Below are positions 1-7,071 of a stretch of 12,596 bases of DNA, piece by piece. Positions within the stretch are counted from its first letter, which is position 1. Each line of letters begins with the position of its first letter. The notes below the pieces were generated by a model, which saw only the letters and a list, made by a program, of their open reading frames with translations, did not search any database and had not been told where the DNA came from. Source of the DNA: JANQTF01 sp036835375 (lineage in GTDB: Bacteria > Bacteroidota > Bacteroidia > J057); NCBI GenBank assembly GCA_036835375.1, contig DAITMB010000132.1:1-12596 (forward strand), written 5' to 3'. The position numbers were made by a program, and so were the translations under genes.

Positions 1-2677
1 TGCCGATCACGGCATATTCGGCATCAATGCCATTGGAAAAGAAAAAGGAAAAATTGGGTGCAAAATCGTTGATGTCCATGCCTCTGGCGAGGTAATACTC
101 TACAAAGGTGAAGCCATTGGCGAGGGTAAATGCCAGTTGCGAAATGGGGTTGGCTCCCGCCTCAGCGATGTGGTAGCCCGAGATAGACACCGAGTAAAAG
201 TTGCGCACTTCATGGTCAATAAAATATTGCTGCACATCACCCATGAGCTTGAGGGAAAACTCCGTGGAGAAAATGCAGGTGTTTTGCGCCTGGTCTTCTT
301 TGAGAATATCGGCCTGGACCGTGCCGCGGACCTGCTTGAGGGTGTCGGCCTTGATGGCTTCATACACGTCGCGAGGCAACACTTGATCGCCCGTGACACC
401 GAGGAGCATCAGTCCCAGGCCATCATTGGTCGGGGGCAGTTCGCCGCGATAGACAGGCCGCTCGCTGTGTCTTTGCTTAAAAATCTGTTGAATTTTCCGA
501 TCTACTTCCTGCTCCAGGCCTTCCCGGCGAATGTAGCGCTCGCACTGCTGGTCAATGGCGGCATTGAGAAAAAATGCCAACACCGTGGCCGCAGGACCGT
601 TGATGGTCATGGAGACTGATGTAGCAGGATCTGCGAGGTTGAACCCCGAATAGAGTCGCTTGGCATCGTCGAGGCAACTGACAGATACGCCTGAATTGCC
701 AATTTTGCCATAAATGTCGGGCCGATGATCTGGGTCCTCTCCATAGAGCGTCACGGAATCAAATGCGGTGGAAAGTCGCTTGGCAGGCATTCCTTCCGAC
801 ACGTAGTGAAACCGCTTGTTGGTGCGCTCTGGGCCGCCTTCTCCGGCAAACATTCGCGTGGGATCTTCTCCCTGCCGCTTAAAGGGGAAAACCCCAGCGG
901 TGTAGGGGAATTCGCCCGGTACATTTTCTTGTAGATTCCACAGCAAAATATCACCCCAATCGCTGTATCGCGGAAGTGACACCTTTGGAATCTGCTGATG
1001 GGACAAACTCTCATGGTGGGTTTTTACCCTGATCTCCTTGTCCCGCACTTGATACACAAATTCCTCAGCGCGGTATTTCGCCTTCTTGGCCTCCCATCCT
1101 TCCAAAATCTGCTGATTGGGCTTTTCAAGTTGAAGACTCACCTGCTGCGCTAGCGCCTGAAGCTGCCCCAATAGGGTCTGCTGTTCCGGCATTGATTGCT
1201 CGCTCAGTGTCTGCATGCTGAGACGTATTGCCGCCAACTGCCTGGCAACTTTCGCTTGAGAAGCAGCCTTTCGGTCGTACTCGCGAATGGTCTCAGAGAT
1301 TTCGGAGAGATATCTCACCCGGGAAGGCGGGATGATGTAGATCTTTTCCGTAGGTCGATCGTCCGTGTCGAGCTGTGGCATGAGGTCGGCACCAGTCTGG
1401 TCGGCAATGGCAACCATCACGGCTCGATAGAGACGATTCATCCCAGGGTCATTGAACTGGGAAGCAATGGTCCCATACACTGGCACAGCATCGTCGCCTG
1501 CATCCCAGAGCCCATGATTTCTTTTGAACTGCTTTTTCACATCGCGAATGGCATCTTGTGCGCCACGCTTATCGAATTTGTTCAAGGCGATCACATCCGC
1601 GTAGTCGAGCATGTCGATCTTCTCCAACTGCGTCGCAGCGCCGTATTCTGGTGTCATGACGTAGAGCGACACATCGGAGTAATCGATGATTTCAGTATCT
1701 GACTGCCCGATTCCGGAAGTTTCGAGGATAATGAGGTCGAATTGAGCAGCTTTAAGGATGCTGATCACCTCAGGAATATGACGACTGAGCGCCAGGTTGC
1801 TGCGTCGCGTGGCCAGAGAGCGCATGTACACGCGGTCATTATGAACGGCGTTCATGCGAATTCTGTCGCCGAGCAAGGCACCCCCCGTCTTTCGCTTGGA
1901 AGGATCGACCGACACCACGGCAATGTGTTTATCAGGAAAATCCAGAAGAAAACGACGCACCAGTTCATCTACCAACGAGCTTTTTCCCGCGCCGCCCGTG
2001 CCCGTGATTCCGAGCACAGGCGCTTGCAGCAAATTCTTGAGTCGATCGTGGACCTCTTCCATGATGGGTGCCACGAGTTCAGGAGAATTTTCGACTGCTG
2101 AGATCAGACGGGCAATGGCGCGGGAGGAGACTCGCTGGCGCACGTTGTGAAGAATCACGGTAGCATGACCATTTTGGCGATTTTCCAGCCCGCCATAGGC
2201 TTCTGAAATGGCAGATTTCCAGCGATCCACCTCCAACTTACCCGTTGGAAAATCTGCTTGTTGTAGCAAATCATCGATCATACCCTGAAGGCCCATTTCC
2301 CGGCCATCGTCGGGAGAGTATATGCGGCTAATGCCATAGGCATGCAGTTCGGCGATTTCTTCTGGCAGGATGGTTCCGCCGCCACCCCCAAACAAGCGAA
2401 TGTGCCCGCAGTCGTGTTGCTGGAGCAGGTCATACATGTACTTGAAATATTCCACGTGACCACCCTGATAGGAAGTAATAGCAATGCCTTGCGCATCTTC
2501 CTGAATGGCAGTATAGACCACTTCCTCGGCGGAGCGATTGTGCCCCAAATGGATCACCTCTGCACCCGAAGCTTGAAGGATCCGCCGCATGATGTTGATG
2601 GCAGCGTCGTGTCCGTCAAAGAGTGCGGCAGCTGTAACAAGACGAATTTTGTTTTTGGGGACGTAGGAAGTGGCCAT
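1..2677 (-). CDS. icmF: Fused isobutyryl-CoA mutase IcmF (C-terminus cut by window edge)
   Basis: Adenosylcobalamin-dependent mutase that interconverts isobutyryl-CoA and n-butyryl-CoA, with its G-protein chaperone built into the same chain; it acts in the cytoplasm. 892 codons are visible and the family usually runs to about 1,100, so the C-terminus is missing. Order: B12-binding domain (about 1-140) with DGHDAA and His23 as the expected cobalt ligand, plus a glycine run (LFGGGGGT); MeaB/MeaI-type GTPase (about 150-415) with P-loop GITGTGGAGKSS (Lys232) and NKFD at 366-369; a linker; then the mutase TIM barrel from about 560, with SGYHIAEAGA (catalytic His836). By alignment from memory, the residues facing the substrate acyl group are Phe610 (RMFAG) and Gln798 (QNTCIF), where methylmalonyl-CoA mutase has Tyr and Arg; this favours an isobutyryl-type substrate. 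The ATG at 2677 gives the full N-terminus. It is transcribed alone in this window. Confidence 0.96.
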   Translation of the reverse strand, partial: MATSYVPKNKIRLVTAAALFDGHDAAINIMRRILQASGAEVIHLGHNRSAEEVVYTAIQEDAQGIAITSYQGGHVEYFKYMYDLLQQHDCGHIRLFGGGGGTILPEEIAELHAYGISRIYSPDDGREMGLQGMIDDLLQQADFPTGKLEVDRWKSAISEAYGGLENRQNGHATVILHNVRQRVSSRAIARLISAVENSPELVAPIMEEVHDRLKNLLQAPVLGITGTGGAGKSSLVDELVRRFLLDFPDKHIAVVSVDPSKRKTGGALLGDRIRMNAVHNDRVYMRSLATRRSNLALSRHIPEVISILKAAQFDLIILETSGIGQSDTEIIDYSDVSLYVMTPEYGAATQLEKIDMLDYADVIALNKFDKRGAQDAIRDVKKQFKRNHGLWDAGDDAVPVYGTIASQFNDPGMNRLYRAVMVAIADQTGADLMPQLDTDDRPTEKIYIIPPSRVRYLSEISETIREYDRKAASQAKVARQLAAIRLSMQTLSEQSMPEQQTLLGQLQALAQQVSLQLEKPNQQILEGWEAKKAKYRAEEFVYQVRDKEIRVKTHHESLSHQQIPKVSLPRYSDWGDILLWNLQENVPGEFPYTAGVFPFKRQGEDPTRMFAGEGGPERTNKRFHYVSEGMPAKRLSTAFDSVTLYGEDPDHRPDIYGKIGNSGVSVSCLDDAKRLYSGFNLADPATSVSMTINGPAATVLAFFLNAAIDQQCERYIRREGLEQEVDRKIQQIFKQRHSERPVYRGELPPTNDGLGLMLLGVTGDQVLPRDVYEAIKADTLKQVRGTVQADILKEDQAQNTCIFSTEFSLKLMGDVQQYFIDHEVRNFYSVSISGYHIAEAGANPISQLAFTLANGFTFVEYYLARGMDINDFAPNFSFFFSNGIDAEYAVIG

Positions 2678-2754
2678 ATGGAGTAGTGGTTTAGAGTCAG
2701 TGAAAGACGGTCAATGGCCAGGAATATCACCTTGGTTCATGTGAGTAAATGTCT

Positions 2755-2770
2755 GCCGCTGGCAAGCGGC
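2755..2770 (-). promoter_or_regulatory. GC-rich hairpin in the icmF leader
   Basis: GCCGCT and AGCGGC form a perfect 6-bp stem around a 4-base loop, 78-93 bases upstream of the icmF start codon and downstream of its candidate promoter. It would therefore lie in the 5' untranslated RNA. No run of T follows, so it is not a terminator. Its role is unknown. Confidence 0.4.
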
Positions 2771-2798
2771 GCAATCCTTGTGGCACAAAGACCTTGTT

Positions 2799-2829
2799 CA
2801 AAAATACGTAGATAATCACGGTGGGGCAA
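2799..2829 (-). promoter_or_regulatory. Candidate Bacteroidota-type promoter of icmF
   Basis: On the minus strand TATTTTTG (2799-2806) matches the Bacteroidota -7 consensus TAnnTTTG exactly. A TTG (2827-2829) lies 20 bases upstream, within the 17-23 base spacing reported for this promoter class. Transcription would begin near 2792 and give a leader of about 115 bases. This is a motif match only. Confidence 0.5.
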
Positions 2830-2862
2830 GGAAATTGATGAACGAATGATCGTTAGGATAAC

Positions 2863-2891
2863 TGTTGGAGCAACTCGTCGCTGCTCCAACA
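2863..2891. repeat. Perfect 10-bp inverted repeat upstream of the icmF promoter
   Basis: TGTTGGAGCA and TGCTCCAACA flank a 9-base spacer. The dyad lies upstream of the candidate -33 element of icmF and about 36 bases beyond the terminator of the neighbouring gene. No T-run follows on either strand, so it is not a standard terminator. It could be an operator for a dimeric regulator or a second processing hairpin. Confidence 0.5.
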
Positions 2892-2927
2892 TTGAAAGGC
2901 GAAACATGATTCCACTTGGATTTCTTT

Positions 2928-2967
2928 AAAAAACAGCCCTCCCGAAGCTTGAGCATCGGAAGGGCTG
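2928..2967 (-). terminator. Rho-independent terminator of the DUF2341 gene
   Basis: On the minus strand a long GC-rich hairpin (2934-2967; CAGCCCT paired with AGGGCTG at its base, with small internal mismatches) is followed directly by six T (2928-2933). It begins 20 bases after the stop codon of the gene that ends at 2987. It has the T-run only on this side. Confidence 0.88.
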
Positions 2968-2986
2968 CGTGGACGAAAGGTGTACC

Positions 2987-4726
2987 TCAATGATGGATCA
3001 GCTTCTGACTGTATCGCTGGGCATCTGGCGAGACAACCTCTAGGAGATAGGTCCCGGGAATCAACTGGCCGGGGGGATACCAGGTCACCGTCTCCCCTCC
3101 GCCTACACTAGGCAAAGATTGCTGAGCCAGCAGCCTGCCGTTGATATCGCGAAGCATGATGTCAAATGACCCCTGGGAGTTGGTGAGTGGCAGATCGATT
3201 TGCAACACATCCTGAAAGGGATTAGGGTAGGCTTTGATCCCGTGTCGCTCCAATCCAGGTAGCAGCACTTCAACTTGCGGCGAAATCGAAAATTGGCCAT
3301 CGTGATCGATTTGCCTGACCCGATACCGGATCCTCGGGCTCTCAAATCCTGCTGGACGGGGATCTTGAAAGTGATAAAATTGTGGCGTGCGAGCATCGCC
3401 TTGACTGGACACTACACCTGCCTTCTCAAAGGCTCCGCCTTCGATGCTTCGCTCGATTTCAAATCGCTGGTTGTTTTCTTCTGAAGCCGTAGCCCAGCTC
3501 AGTTCCACTTCGCTTCCTGTCCAAGCCGCTTCGATGCCCATCCACGACACAGGCATGCTCGCGCTGGTGAGATTTTCTTCTTCTCCCATCTCCCAAAACT
3601 GATCTGGCTGCGACTGGTTGGCATATTCTGTGGCGATCCAGTCGCGGCTCCGTACTTGATGACTGAGACGAGCCTCGTCCAGCGTGCCGACCAGAGAACC
3701 GTTACTGGAAGACCTTCCCAGCCGAAATGTCTTCGATGAGGAGTTGATCCCTTGAATTCCAACGGTACTAGCAGGGCTGTTCGCGTCTTCCTGCCCGTCA
3801 ATGAATAGGCGCAATCCCTGAGGTTGATTCGCCTCGAAGGTAAACGCAACATAGTGCCATTCCGTGTCATTTGCGAGGTTGTTCCCGCCTTCAATTCGCT
3901 GATTTTTTCCATTTCCATTGACCAAGATGGAAAAAGTGTTTAGGCGTTTGGTTTCATTCCCTGCATCGTCGCGCCAAAAAAGCAAGGGTGTTGATCCATT
4001 CCAATCCCCTTTGGCCATGAGTGCCCCATCGTGGTCAGTGTTGTCGGTCTTCACCCAGATGCTGCCAGTAAGAGATGTTGCATCATTCACGCTGCTGATA
4101 TTCCCTGCATCAAGATAAGACGTACTACCGAGGCGACGGGCAGAACCAAGCTTCCCTGGGGCATCCGCAATGGCAAGCTCCGACAAATGCCAACCGCCGG
4201 GTCCAGCATCCTCTAAGTCATCATTCAAATGCCACACCGCCGTGAAATCCTGAAACCAGATGGCTGCATCCGAAGGGTCGCTGGTCGCGGTGCCGCCGTA
4301 GTAGAAAAATAACTCTGTAGGTACGGTGGCAGAAAGTGTATCCAGCATGACCCAAGCCGTGAGTTTGCCTTCAGCCGGGTCGTATTCATCCACTTCAAAA
4401 GGCAGGAGTGTCAATCCATCTGATTGTGTAAATGCGATGTCCCAGCCATAGGGATGTTCCACATATCCTCCAGAGGACGTAGATTTGAGCCAATCAGCTT
4501 GTAATGTCACCAAGGCCGGAAAACGAACCAAGTCCTGCCCGCCTACTACCTGCGAAGGATCAATGGTGAGCGTCCTTCGATAAGAAAATCCCGGTAGCAC
4601 GGAGACGTTGCTTGCAGTAAGCATGAATAAAAAAATGCCTCCAGCAGCTACGAGTATAGCAGAGCCAAGGGCCACATGCCATAGTCGAACTTGTTGACGT
4701 TGTGCAGGTTGTGTGGAGAGTCTCAT
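2987..4726 (-). CDS. Secreted DUF2341/LamG-like protein with T9SS C-terminal sorting tail
   Basis: 579 residues, probably exported by Sec and then across the outer membrane by the type IX system, to be released or anchored at the surface. A charged N-terminus is followed by a long hydrophobic segment (about 14-39). Next come a DUF2341 domain (about 45-150, with FFYYGG near 140-145), a LamG/concanavalin-A-like sandwich (about 163-360), a fibronectin-like beta domain (about 390-480, ending in RYRVRQID and following strands) and a Por_Secre_tail (about 489-579) starting YPNPF and ending in a basic C-terminus. This order is common in Bacteroidota surface proteins that may bind glycans or proteins; the ligand here is unknown. 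The frame continues upstream to a TTG at 4759, but the ATG at 4726 gives a normal signal sequence. It lies 104 bases after the M3 peptidase gene with no visible terminator between, so read-through is possible. Confidence 0.9.
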   Translation of the reverse strand: MRLSTQPAQRQQVRLWHVALGSAILVAAGGIFLFMLTASNVSVLPGFSYRRTLTIDPSQVVGGQDLVRFPALVTLQADWLKSTSSGGYVEHPYGWDIAFTQSDGLTLLPFEVDEYDPAEGKLTAWVMLDTLSATVPTELFFYYGGTATSDPSDAAIWFQDFTAVWHLNDDLEDAGPGGWHLSELAIADAPGKLGSARRLGSTSYLDAGNISSVNDATSLTGSIWVKTDNTDHDGALMAKGDWNGSTPLLFWRDDAGNETKRLNTFSILVNGNGKNQRIEGGNNLANDTEWHYVAFTFEANQPQGLRLFIDGQEDANSPASTVGIQGINSSSKTFRLGRSSSNGSLVGTLDEARLSHQVRSRDWIATEYANQSQPDQFWEMGEEENLTSASMPVSWMGIEAAWTGSEVELSWATASEENNQRFEIERSIEGGAFEKAGVVSSQGDARTPQFYHFQDPRPAGFESPRIRYRVRQIDHDGQFSISPQVEVLLPGLERHGIKAYPNPFQDVLQIDLPLTNSQGSFDIMLRDINGRLLAQQSLPSVGGGETVTWYPPGQLIPGTYLLEVVSPDAQRYSQKLIHH

Positions 4727-4830
4727 GTATTTGGATATTTTGTTCGCCAAAATTTCCAAAATACCAGAACAAATACGTCCTCACTTTTATAGAAACCTTT
4801 CCCTGCTTAGATTCTTTCCATAACTCTCCC

Positions 4831-6552
4831 CTACCACGTCTGGTAGGCATGTAGGCAATCTTTGACGGATTGCCCAACATATTCCTCCGAGAAGTCAAAA
4901 CGAATGCCCGCGGCCTCATAGACTTCTGGAATCGACTTGGTGCCTCCGAGCGCGAGCGCATGGAGATATTGGGTCACACAGGCCTGAGGATCCTGGCGGT
5001 AGTTGCGCCAGAGTGAGAGTGCTCCAAGCTGGGCAAAGCCATATTCGATGTAGTAAAACGGGTAGTCGAAAATATGTAACTGCCGAAGCCATTGCTCGGA
5101 GAGGTAGTCCTCATAGCCTGTCCAGTCAATGTGATGGCCATGAAATCGAAAGTAGAGTTGCCGAAAAGCCTCGGCTCGCTCCGCCTGTGTGTGTCCCGGA
5201 TGCCCGTAAACCCAGAGTTGGAATGCGTCCACGGTGGCGATCCACCCGAGGGCTGTGATGCAGCGACTGAGCTGATTTTTCTGTGCCCGCACCAGTTCTT
5301 CTTTGTCGGAATAAAATTCATCATACATGTCCAAGCAGAGCAACTCCATGCCCATGGCGGCGAGTTCTGCCACTTCGGAGGAAACCGAGCGCTGAAACAG
5401 GGGGAGGGATTGCGTCAAAAAAGCATGCACCGCATGGCCGCTTTCGTGCAAGAGCGTGATCACATCGGTATTGGTGCCTGTGGCATTCATGAAAATAAAG
5501 GGGATCCCCGTCTCCATCAGGGGATAGTTATATCCGCCCGGCATCTTGCCTTTTCTGCTTTCAAGGTCGAGAAATCCTCCTTTTTTCATGATCTGTATCA
5601 TTTCAGACATGCTGGGATGCACGCGGTGGAGGATTCGCACTACGCCCTCGTACAATGCTTCGGGTGTCTCGAAAGGCCGCAGGGGGCTGCTGCCAAAGAG
5701 ATCCACTTGGAGGTCCCAAGGCCGAAGGGTATCCAAGCCCAAGAGGTCCTTTCGCTCCTGATAGAGCGCCTGAGCGACAGGGCGAACCACCTTTTCGACG
5801 GCTAAATGAAAAGCCTCCGTGTCTGCAACAGTATAGTCGAATCGCCCTCGCTCGTCGAAGCGATACTGGGTGTAGCTGTCGTAGCCCGCTTGCTGCGCTA
5901 TCTTTCGTCGCAGGACCATCATTTGATCGAAGAGAGATTCGATCTCAGGTTGATCTTCGTGGCGCCGCGCATGGATTTTTTCCCACACGGCTTGGCGCGC
6001 TTCCCGGTCATCACCTTCGAGGAGTTTGGAGGCTTGCTGCATGGTGAGTTCCCGACCGTCATGCTGGATGGTCATCTTGCTCATCAGGGTGCCATACTGC
6101 TGGCCGAGGGTAGTGACTTCGGTCGCCAGTGGGATGTTTTCCGCTACGAAAAGCTCCATCTGCTTGTGGAGGCTACGGACGAAGGGAGCATATTCGACTG
6201 GCAACTTCGAAAATGCTGGATGGGCGACGATCTTTTCATTGAGCCGATGCTCAACCAGGGAGATGTGTGGAGCAACGTCCTGAACAAAATGCTGATACTG
6301 CGCCTTGATGAGTTCGTCTTGCGTGTCACAAGACATTCGGATGTATCGCCAGGCTGACTCTTCCTGGATCACCGCTAAGAGTTCCTCCACTTGTGCGAGC
6401 CAAGACATAAACGCTTCTTCCCCCTCAGGATTCGCCTCCAAGAGCTGATCAAAGTAAGGAAGGAGACCTTCCCATGAATCGACTAGAAAATCGGATGGCA
6501 AAAAGCGGCGCTTGGGAGACGCGGAGGCTAGTGAGGAAGTGGGAGTGCTCAT
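4831..6552 (-). CDS. M3 family oligoendopeptidase (oligoendopeptidase F-like zinc peptidase)
   Basis: 573 residues, a usual length for the Pz-peptidase/oligoendopeptidase F branch of family M3. It has no signal peptide, so it should act in the cytoplasm and cut short peptides of roughly 5-20 residues, completing protein turnover or using imported peptides. The zinc motif is HESGH (His369, Glu370, His373), and Glu396 in SEVAELAAMGMEL is the expected third ligand, 27 residues beyond His369. Near the C-terminus the Tyr/His-rich segment IFDYPFYYIEYGFAQLGA matches the conserved substrate-binding region of the family. The N-terminal part (about 1-330) is helical, as in family members. The start is an ATG at 6552. 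A small 6-bp inverted repeat overlaps the stop codon but has no T-run. The leader upstream holds a terminator-like element, described separately. Confidence 0.95.
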   Translation of the reverse strand: MSTPTSSLASASPKRRFLPSDFLVDSWEGLLPYFDQLLEANPEGEEAFMSWLAQVEELLAVIQEESAWRYIRMSCDTQDELIKAQYQHFVQDVAPHISLVEHRLNEKIVAHPAFSKLPVEYAPFVRSLHKQMELFVAENIPLATEVTTLGQQYGTLMSKMTIQHDGRELTMQQASKLLEGDDREARQAVWEKIHARRHEDQPEIESLFDQMMVLRRKIAQQAGYDSYTQYRFDERGRFDYTVADTEAFHLAVEKVVRPVAQALYQERKDLLGLDTLRPWDLQVDLFGSSPLRPFETPEALYEGVVRILHRVHPSMSEMIQIMKKGGFLDLESRKGKMPGGYNYPLMETGIPFIFMNATGTNTDVITLLHESGHAVHAFLTQSLPLFQRSVSSEVAELAAMGMELLCLDMYDEFYSDKEELVRAQKNQLSRCITALGWIATVDAFQLWVYGHPGHTQAERAEAFRQLYFRFHGHHIDWTGYEDYLSEQWLRQLHIFDYPFYYIEYGFAQLGALSLWRNYRQDPQACVTQYLHALALGGTKSIPEVYEAAGIRFDFSEEYVGQSVKDCLHAYQTW

Positions 6553-6629
6553 AAAATGGTGGAATTTACCCGCAGCGCTACCAGAAAGAGCGACGTGCTC
6601 GGCGATAAATCAATCAGGTGAAACCAAGA

Positions 6630-6652
6630 TTCTAGATTACACCTTTCTAGAA
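6630..6652. repeat. 7-bp inverted repeat in the M3 peptidase leader
   Basis: TTCTAGA and TCTAGAA flank a 9-base spacer, 78-100 bases upstream of the M3 peptidase start and just downstream of the orphan terminator on the minus strand. It could be an operator or an RNA hairpin. The arms are AT-rich and short, so chance is possible. Confidence 0.3.
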
Positions 6653-6660
6653 AAAGTCCC

Positions 6661-6696
6661 AAAACAAAAAACCCAGGAAGCGTGAACTCCCTGGGT
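6661..6696 (-). terminator. Orphan rho-independent terminator upstream of the M3 peptidase
   Basis: On the minus strand ACCCAGG pairs with CCTGGGT (6671-6677 with 6690-6696). The stem extends inward by three more pairs including one G-U, leaving a 6-base loop. TTTTTTGTTTT-type sequence follows at once (the T-run begins at 6670). No coding region precedes it on this strand within the intergenic region. It therefore ends either a small RNA or an attenuated leader of the M3 peptidase gene. Confidence 0.75.
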
Positions 6697-6737
6697 ATGG
6701 TCCTTGTTTCGGACGCTAATCGTGCTTTTCCCTAACA
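6661..6737 (-). ncRNA. Candidate small RNA or attenuated leader
   Basis: A transcript starting near 6737 and ending in the terminator at 6661-6696 would be about 75-80 bases long. It would carry a small upstream hairpin (GTCC and GGAC around a 7-base loop, 6700-6714) followed by the terminator stem. The minus-strand motif TATTCTTG at 6743-6750 matches the -7 consensus TAnnTTTG in all but one defined base, though the -33 element is weak (TTT). No known RNA family is recognised; I see no signal-recognition-particle tetraloop motif. The boundaries are inferred. Confidence 0.4.
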
Positions 6738-6742
6738 CAATA

Positions 6743-6750
6743 CAAGAATA
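6743..6750 (-). promoter_or_regulatory. Candidate -7 element for the small RNA or M3 leader
   Basis: TATTCTTG on the minus strand, one mismatch from TAnnTTTG, lies about 47 bases upstream of the orphan terminator stem. The upstream element is only TTT at 17-19 bases, so this is a weak call. Confidence 0.3.
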
Positions 6751-7071
6751 TAGCAACCAGGCTCGGAAATGATGGAGATGTGATCGATTAGGTAACGGAA
6801 GAATTAGAGAATTCATTCCCTTTTTGCTATTTCTTTCAGGCGCTATTCTCCGTTATTTTCTCTTCGCGCATCTGGTCAAGTGTGCTTAAACGAAATTTTT
6901 TTCTGAATCACTTTCCATAATCCCTCGTTCAGGCTCTGCCAATATGCTCTATTTACGATGGTTATCGCGAAAATTCCCAGTAATTACCCTATGTTGAACT
7001 ACCATTCATTTCGAAATTTTGTCGAAAATGTCAGGAATTAATCTTATATTAATTTATACCCAAATGGCTCG

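Larger units (their letters stand above)
2678..2986. other. Intergenic region between icmF and the DUF2341 gene
   Basis: 309 bases without a plausible gene. From right to left it holds the terminator of the DUF2341 gene (2928-2967), a perfect 10-bp inverted repeat (2863-2891), a candidate icmF promoter (2799-2829) and a short GC-rich leader hairpin (2755-2770). The leader does not look like a cobalamin riboswitch. Confidence 0.7.
6553..7071. other. 519-bp non-coding divergent intergenic region
   Basis: It separates the M3 peptidase (minus) from the helical protein (plus). No open frame in it looks like a gene. The part next to the peptidase (6630-6750) is structured: two hairpins, an orphan terminator and a promoter-like motif, all oriented to the minus strand. 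The part from about 6760 to 7071 is AT-rich. I found no clear TTG / TAnnTTTG promoter for the plus-strand gene, although one must lie there. Confidence 0.7.

Noticed and set aside
137..2101. Several plus-strand open frames of 114-168 codons opposite icmF
   Set aside because: The minus-strand frame is open throughout and encodes all three IcmF domains in order; the plus-strand frames are shadows.
2678..2829. Cobalamin riboswitch before the B12-dependent mutase
   Set aside because: The leader is only about 115 bases from the candidate promoter, and I see no B12-box-like sequence or the multi-stem core. Such riboswitches usually precede B12 synthesis or transport genes.
4724..4759. Upstream TTG start (4759) for the DUF2341 protein
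   Set aside because: The extra 11 residues precede an ATG at 4726 that gives a conventional signal sequence; TTG starts are uncommon.
5092..5805. A 237-codon plus-strand open frame inside the M3 peptidase
   Set aside because: It lies wholly within a well-supported M3 gene on the opposite strand, and its translation shows no recognisable domain.
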